DNA from: Ruminococcus flavefaciens
GTDB lineage: Bacteria; Bacillota_A; Clostridia; Oscillospirales; Ruminococcaceae
Direction: 5' to 3'
Assembly: GCA_004556875.1 (NCBI GenBank)
Contig: SFFP01000083.1
Coordinates: 1-7,499, forward strand
Length of the DNA stretch: 7,499 bases
Below, piece by piece: positions 6,401 to 7,499 of this stretch (its first letter is position 1; every line of letters starts with the position of its first letter). A program made the position numbers and the translations under genes. The notes under the pieces are model-generated. The model was given only the letters and a program-made list of their open reading frames with translations, was not told the origin of the DNA and did not search any database.

Positions 6401-6634
6401 GATGATCTGTGTGAGTCTTTCAAGATTAAGCGGCTCGATATATGTTATATCAGCAACATCAGGGTCTGTCATAATAGTAGCAGGGTTTGAGTTTACGAGA
6501 ACTATCTCATAACCCAGCTTTCGCAGAGCCTTGCAAGCCTGTGTACCGGAATAGTCAAACTCACAAGCCTGTCCGATAATGATAGGACCAGAGCCGATTA
6601 TCATGATCTTGTTAATATCCTGTCTTTTTGGCAT
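3410..6634 (-). CDS. carB: Carbamoyl phosphate synthetase large subunit CarB
   Basis: CarB makes carbamoyl phosphate from bicarbonate, ammonia (from glutamine via CarA) and two ATP, for pyrimidine and arginine synthesis in the cytoplasm. The 1074-aa length matches the family. The N-terminal synthetase half carries GSGPIIIGQACEFDYSGTQA (14-33), Arg129, LRPAYTMGGAGGG (168-180), Glu215 and the metal-binding IEINPRTSR (297-305). A linker or oligomerisation domain spans about 405-552. The second half repeats the plan with GGGPNRIGQGIEFDYC (560-575), VRPSYVLGGRGM (708-719) and LEANPRASR (834-842). A C-terminal MGS-like allosteric domain runs from about 938 and contains ATGKS (970-974), EGRPNIAD (993-1000) and INTPAGK (1011-1017). 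I placed the start at 6634 because AGGAG (complement of 6641-6645) lies six bases upstream. The ATG at 6700 would put 22 non-conserved residues inside the leader hairpins. carA is not adjacent. All motifs look intact. Confidence 0.98.
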   Translation of the reverse strand: MPKRQDINKIMIIGSGPIIIGQACEFDYSGTQACKALRKLGYEIVLVNSNPATIMTDPDVADITYIEPLNLERLTQIIEKERPDALLPNLGGQSGLNLCSELDKAGVLKKYNVQVIGVQVDAIERGEDRIEFKNAMSDLGIGMPRSEVAYSVDEAVKIAEKLKYPVVLRPAYTMGGAGGGMVYNVDELKVVCARGLQASLVGQVLVEECIFGWEELELEVVRDADNNKITVCFIENIDPIGVHTGDSFCSAPMLTIPEDVQKELQEMSYRIIESIEVIGGCNCQFARDPETGRIVVIEINPRTSRSSALASKATGFPIALVSAMLACGLTLKDIPCGKYGTLDKYVPDGDYIVIKFARWAFEKFKGAEDKLGTQMRAVGEVMSIGKTYKEAFQKAIRSLETGRYGLGFAKNFNNMTKEELLSELRFPTSERQFVMYEALRKGATVDELHELTKIKKYFIEQMKELVDEEEALLKNKGAVPANDVLKQAKLDGFSDRYLSSILEVTEEEIRNARMAIGVKEAWESIHVSGTENAAYYYSTYHLDEDKSPVSTEKPKIMILGGGPNRIGQGIEFDYCCVHAALALKKLGFESIIVNCNPETVSTDYDTSDKLYFEPLTLEDVLAIHEKEKPVGVIAQFGGQTPLNLANDLKKYGVNILGTTPETIDLAEDRDHFRAMMDKLGIPMPEAGMAVNADEAIAIANKIGYPVMVRPSYVLGGRGMEIVHDDEMMRVYMNAAVGVTPDRPILIDRFLNHATECEADAISDGTNCFVPAVMEHIELAGVHSGDSACILPSKNLTEKQVATIKEYTKKIAVEMNVCGLMNMQYAIEGDTVYVLEANPRASRTVPLVSKVCDINMVRIATDIITSKLTGRPSPVPTLKDKHIGHYGVKEAVFPFNMFPEVDPLLGPEMRSTGEVLGISPSFGEAYYKAQEATKNKLPLEGTVLLSVCDRDKPELVDIAKSFNELGFKIIATGKSYEMIKEAGIPCEKIFKIYEGRPNIADQIANGEIQMIINTPAGKTSAHDDSYIRKAAIKHRIPYMTTMAAAKASAEGIKAIKNNTHLGVKSLQAHHADIKD

Positions 6635-6649
6635 ATTCTTCTCCTGACC

Positions 6650-6667
6650 CGTACACGGAAATGTACG
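6650..6667 (-). promoter_or_regulatory. carB leader hairpin next to the ribosome binding site
   Basis: CGTACA and TGTACG form a perfect 6-bp stem with a 6-base loop. The stem ends four bases before the AGGAG of carB, so it could affect ribosome access. It has no U-run and does not resemble the PyrR-binding loop that I know from Bacillus pyr leaders. Confidence 0.5.
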
Positions 6668-6678
6668 TTTATATATTT

Positions 6679-6696
6679 GCCATGAAACGTCATGGC
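6679..6696 (-). promoter_or_regulatory. carB leader hairpin, promoter-proximal
   Basis: GCCATGA and TCATGGC form a perfect 7-bp stem with a 4-base loop (CGTT in the RNA). It begins about 10 nt after the predicted carB transcription start. Such 5' stems often stabilise mRNA. No terminator follows, so simple attenuation is not supported. Confidence 0.5.
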
Positions 6697-6713
6697 GCAA
6701 CTTCTTACCTTAT

Positions 6714-6742
6714 ATAATAACATAAATCTCGCCAAAATGCAA
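6714..6742 (-). promoter_or_regulatory. Extended -10 promoter for carB
   Basis: On the minus strand, TTGCAT (complement of 6737-6742) and TATTAT (complement of 6714-6719) are 17 bases apart. The spacer ends in TGT, giving the extended -10 motif. The -35 box matches only TTG. RNA would start near 6707, about 70 nt before the carB ATG. With this promoter, carB need not be transcribed from the gene behind it. Confidence 0.7.
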
Positions 6743-6800
6743 TATAAAAAATAGCATTTACATTCAGTACAATTTTGGAGATTTTGCAAAAAAATCTGTG

Positions 6801-7244
6801 TCAGTCTGTTTGTGGAACTTCATAGAAGAAGAGTCCCTCTGCGCTTATAAGCCGAGCTATCAGTTCCACGAGTTTGCCGTCTGCATTATAAACTGTCATA
6901 TACAGGTCATCTCTGTTCAGTGCGATAAGCGCATCATATTCGGACAGGAACATATTCACGAAGCCTGTCTCACCGCACAAGCACCTTTCAAGCATATCAA
7001 TAAGCTTTTCTGTCTCGGGACATTCGTATTTACCGTCCTGTGTGACCGCGATGACATCACAATAGCAGTAAAGTTTCAGGATAACATTTATAAAGCTTCG
7101 GTCAATACAGGACCTGTTTTGCTGAAAATACCTCTCAACATCAAAATAGCGTCCGTCACTTTTCTCGGGAACTCTCTCAGGAAAAATATCTATGAGATAC
7201 GCATTTTTGTCAAAAAGCTGTTCTATCCTCTCATCAGTACACAT
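6801..7244 (-). CDS. Unrecognised 147-aa cytoplasmic protein
   Basis: I do not recognise this protein. It is acidic, has no membrane segment or signal peptide, and should be a mixed alpha/beta fold. Features that stand out are FPERVPEKSDGRYFDVERYF (21-40), seven cysteines including YCYC (59-62) and CLC (88-90), and a C-terminal part DDLYMTVYNADGKLVELI (112-129) followed by SAEGLFFYE (134-142). The cysteines are not spaced like a zinc ribbon. I chose the ATG at 7244 because GGGGTGA (complement of 7250-7256) lies five bases upstream and matches the anti-Shine-Dalgarno well. A GTG three codons earlier (7253) lies inside that site and would add MKI. The frame ends with TGA at 6801-6803, and carB begins 166 bp further on with its own promoter. 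The gene has its own candidate promoter at 7346-7374. Confidence 0.82.
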   Translation of the reverse strand: MCTDERIEQLFDKNAYLIDIFPERVPEKSDGRYFDVERYFQQNRSCIDRSFINVILKLYCYCDVIAVTQDGKYECPETEKLIDMLERCLCGETGFVNMFLSEYDALIALNRDDLYMTVYNADGKLVELIARLISAEGLFFYEVPQTD

Positions 7245-7256
7245 TATTTTCACCCC
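7245..7256 (-). promoter_or_regulatory. Ribosome binding site that decides the start of the 147-aa gene
   Basis: GGGGTGA (complement of 7250-7256) followed by five bases and ATG favours 7244 over the GTG at 7253. The GTG overlaps this site and has no purine-rich stretch of its own at the right distance. Confidence 0.6.
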
Positions 7257-7303
7257 AGTTCATTTTATTAATACATTCCGCAGGCTCAGCTTCACAGTGA
7301 TTG

Positions 7304-7334
7304 TGGTTCTCGGTACATTTCACCGAAATAACCA
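7304..7334 (-). promoter_or_regulatory. Leader hairpin upstream of the 147-aa gene
   Basis: An outer stem TGGTT/AACCA and an inner stem TCGGT/ACCGA are joined by a small uneven internal loop, with a 7-base apical loop. It lies just downstream of the predicted transcription start and about 60 nt before the start codon. No U-run follows. I recognise no riboswitch family. Confidence 0.4.
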
Positions 7335-7345
7335 AATCCAACTAA

Positions 7346-7374
7346 AACATATCATATTACACCTTCAATGTCAA
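7346..7374 (-). promoter_or_regulatory. Candidate promoter for the 147-aa gene
   Basis: On the minus strand a perfect TTGACA (complement of 7369-7374) is 17 bases from TATGTT (complement of 7346-7351, four of six matches). The spacer ends in TGA, giving an extended -10 TGn. RNA would start near 7339, about 95 nt before the start codon. Confidence 0.65.
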
Positions 7375-7499
7375 GGCACGGAAATCTATATAGCAACGCT
7401 TTAGCTGAAAATTTTCTCTGTTCTTGAAACAAAATATATTTACAGACCCAAGATAAACACATTAGGCGAAGCGAGAAAGTTGATCGCTGACTGCATATA
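7375..7499. other. Right edge, no secure feature
   Basis: Two short minus-strand frames are open to the edge. One ends with TAA at 7462-7464 after a peptide reading YAVSDQLSRFA, and another ends at 7440-7442. Either could be the end of a gene lying beyond the window, but neither is long enough to support a call, and no terminator hairpin follows. Confidence 0.3.

Noticed and set aside
6635..6700. Longer carB start at 6700, adding 22 residues
   Set aside because: The added residues fall in the hairpin-rich leader and do not resemble CarB N-termini, whereas MPKRQDINKIMIIGSGP is preceded by a good AGGAG at 6641-6645.
6798..7271. Plus-strand 157-aa frame opposite the 147-aa gene
   Set aside because: It has no ribosome binding site and its composition is uneven. 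The minus-strand frame has a start signal, a promoter and a protein-like composition.
7424..7452. Possible plus-strand promoter starting with TTGAAA near the right edge
   Set aside because: No acceptable -10 hexamer occurs at a spacing of 16-19 bases.
7356..7499. Minus-strand frames open to the right edge, including one ending in YAVSDQLSRFA
   Set aside because: They are too short, with no start in view and no following terminator. One of them runs into the promoter region of the 147-aa gene. Extending the sequence rightward would settle it.

Overview
The window looks like chromosomal DNA from a low-to-mid GC Firmicute, most likely a Ruminococcus-like gut or rumen clostridium. I infer this from strong AGGAG-type ribosome binding sites, extended -10 promoters, AT-rich intergenic DNA and the overall protein style; no rRNA or species marker is present. 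No mobile element, CRISPR array, tRNA or rRNA is visible. Most of the window is ordinary housekeeping DNA. The least ordinary part is the repeat-rich zinc-ribbon protein and the region upstream of it.

Layout. Positions 1-85 hold the first 28 codons of a membrane or exported protein on the minus strand, cut by the left edge. Positions 86-575 are a divergent intergenic region. It has a candidate minus-strand promoter overlapping a perfect 9-bp dyad, a strong plus-strand extended -10 promoter, and a structured leader with a U-run. Two plus-strand genes follow. The first (576-2171) encodes a 531-aa zinc-ribbon protein with three separate families of internal repeats. The second (2209-2622) encodes the large-conductance mechanosensitive channel MscL. 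They are 37 bp apart with no terminator between them, so they are probably co-transcribed. A hairpin at 2647-2675 ends the unit.

Three minus-strand genes converge on that hairpin. Read in their own direction they are an unrecognised 147-aa protein (6801-7244), carB (3410-6634) and a 225-aa multi-pass membrane protein (2679-3356). carB encodes the large subunit of carbamoyl phosphate synthetase. It has its own extended -10 promoter and two perfect hairpins in its leader, and carA is not next to it. The 225-aa gene starts 53 bp after the carB stop, behind another hairpin and without a Shine-Dalgarno sequence.

How the genes relate. CarB makes carbamoyl phosphate for pyrimidine and arginine synthesis, and MscL relieves hypo-osmotic stress. 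The zinc-ribbon protein has no membrane segment and no known function; its link to MscL rests only on shared transcription. I see no convincing multi-gene defence or mobile system. The most original observations are the three-part repeat architecture of the zinc-ribbon protein, the alternative RNA foldings in its leader, and the dyad over the divergent promoter.
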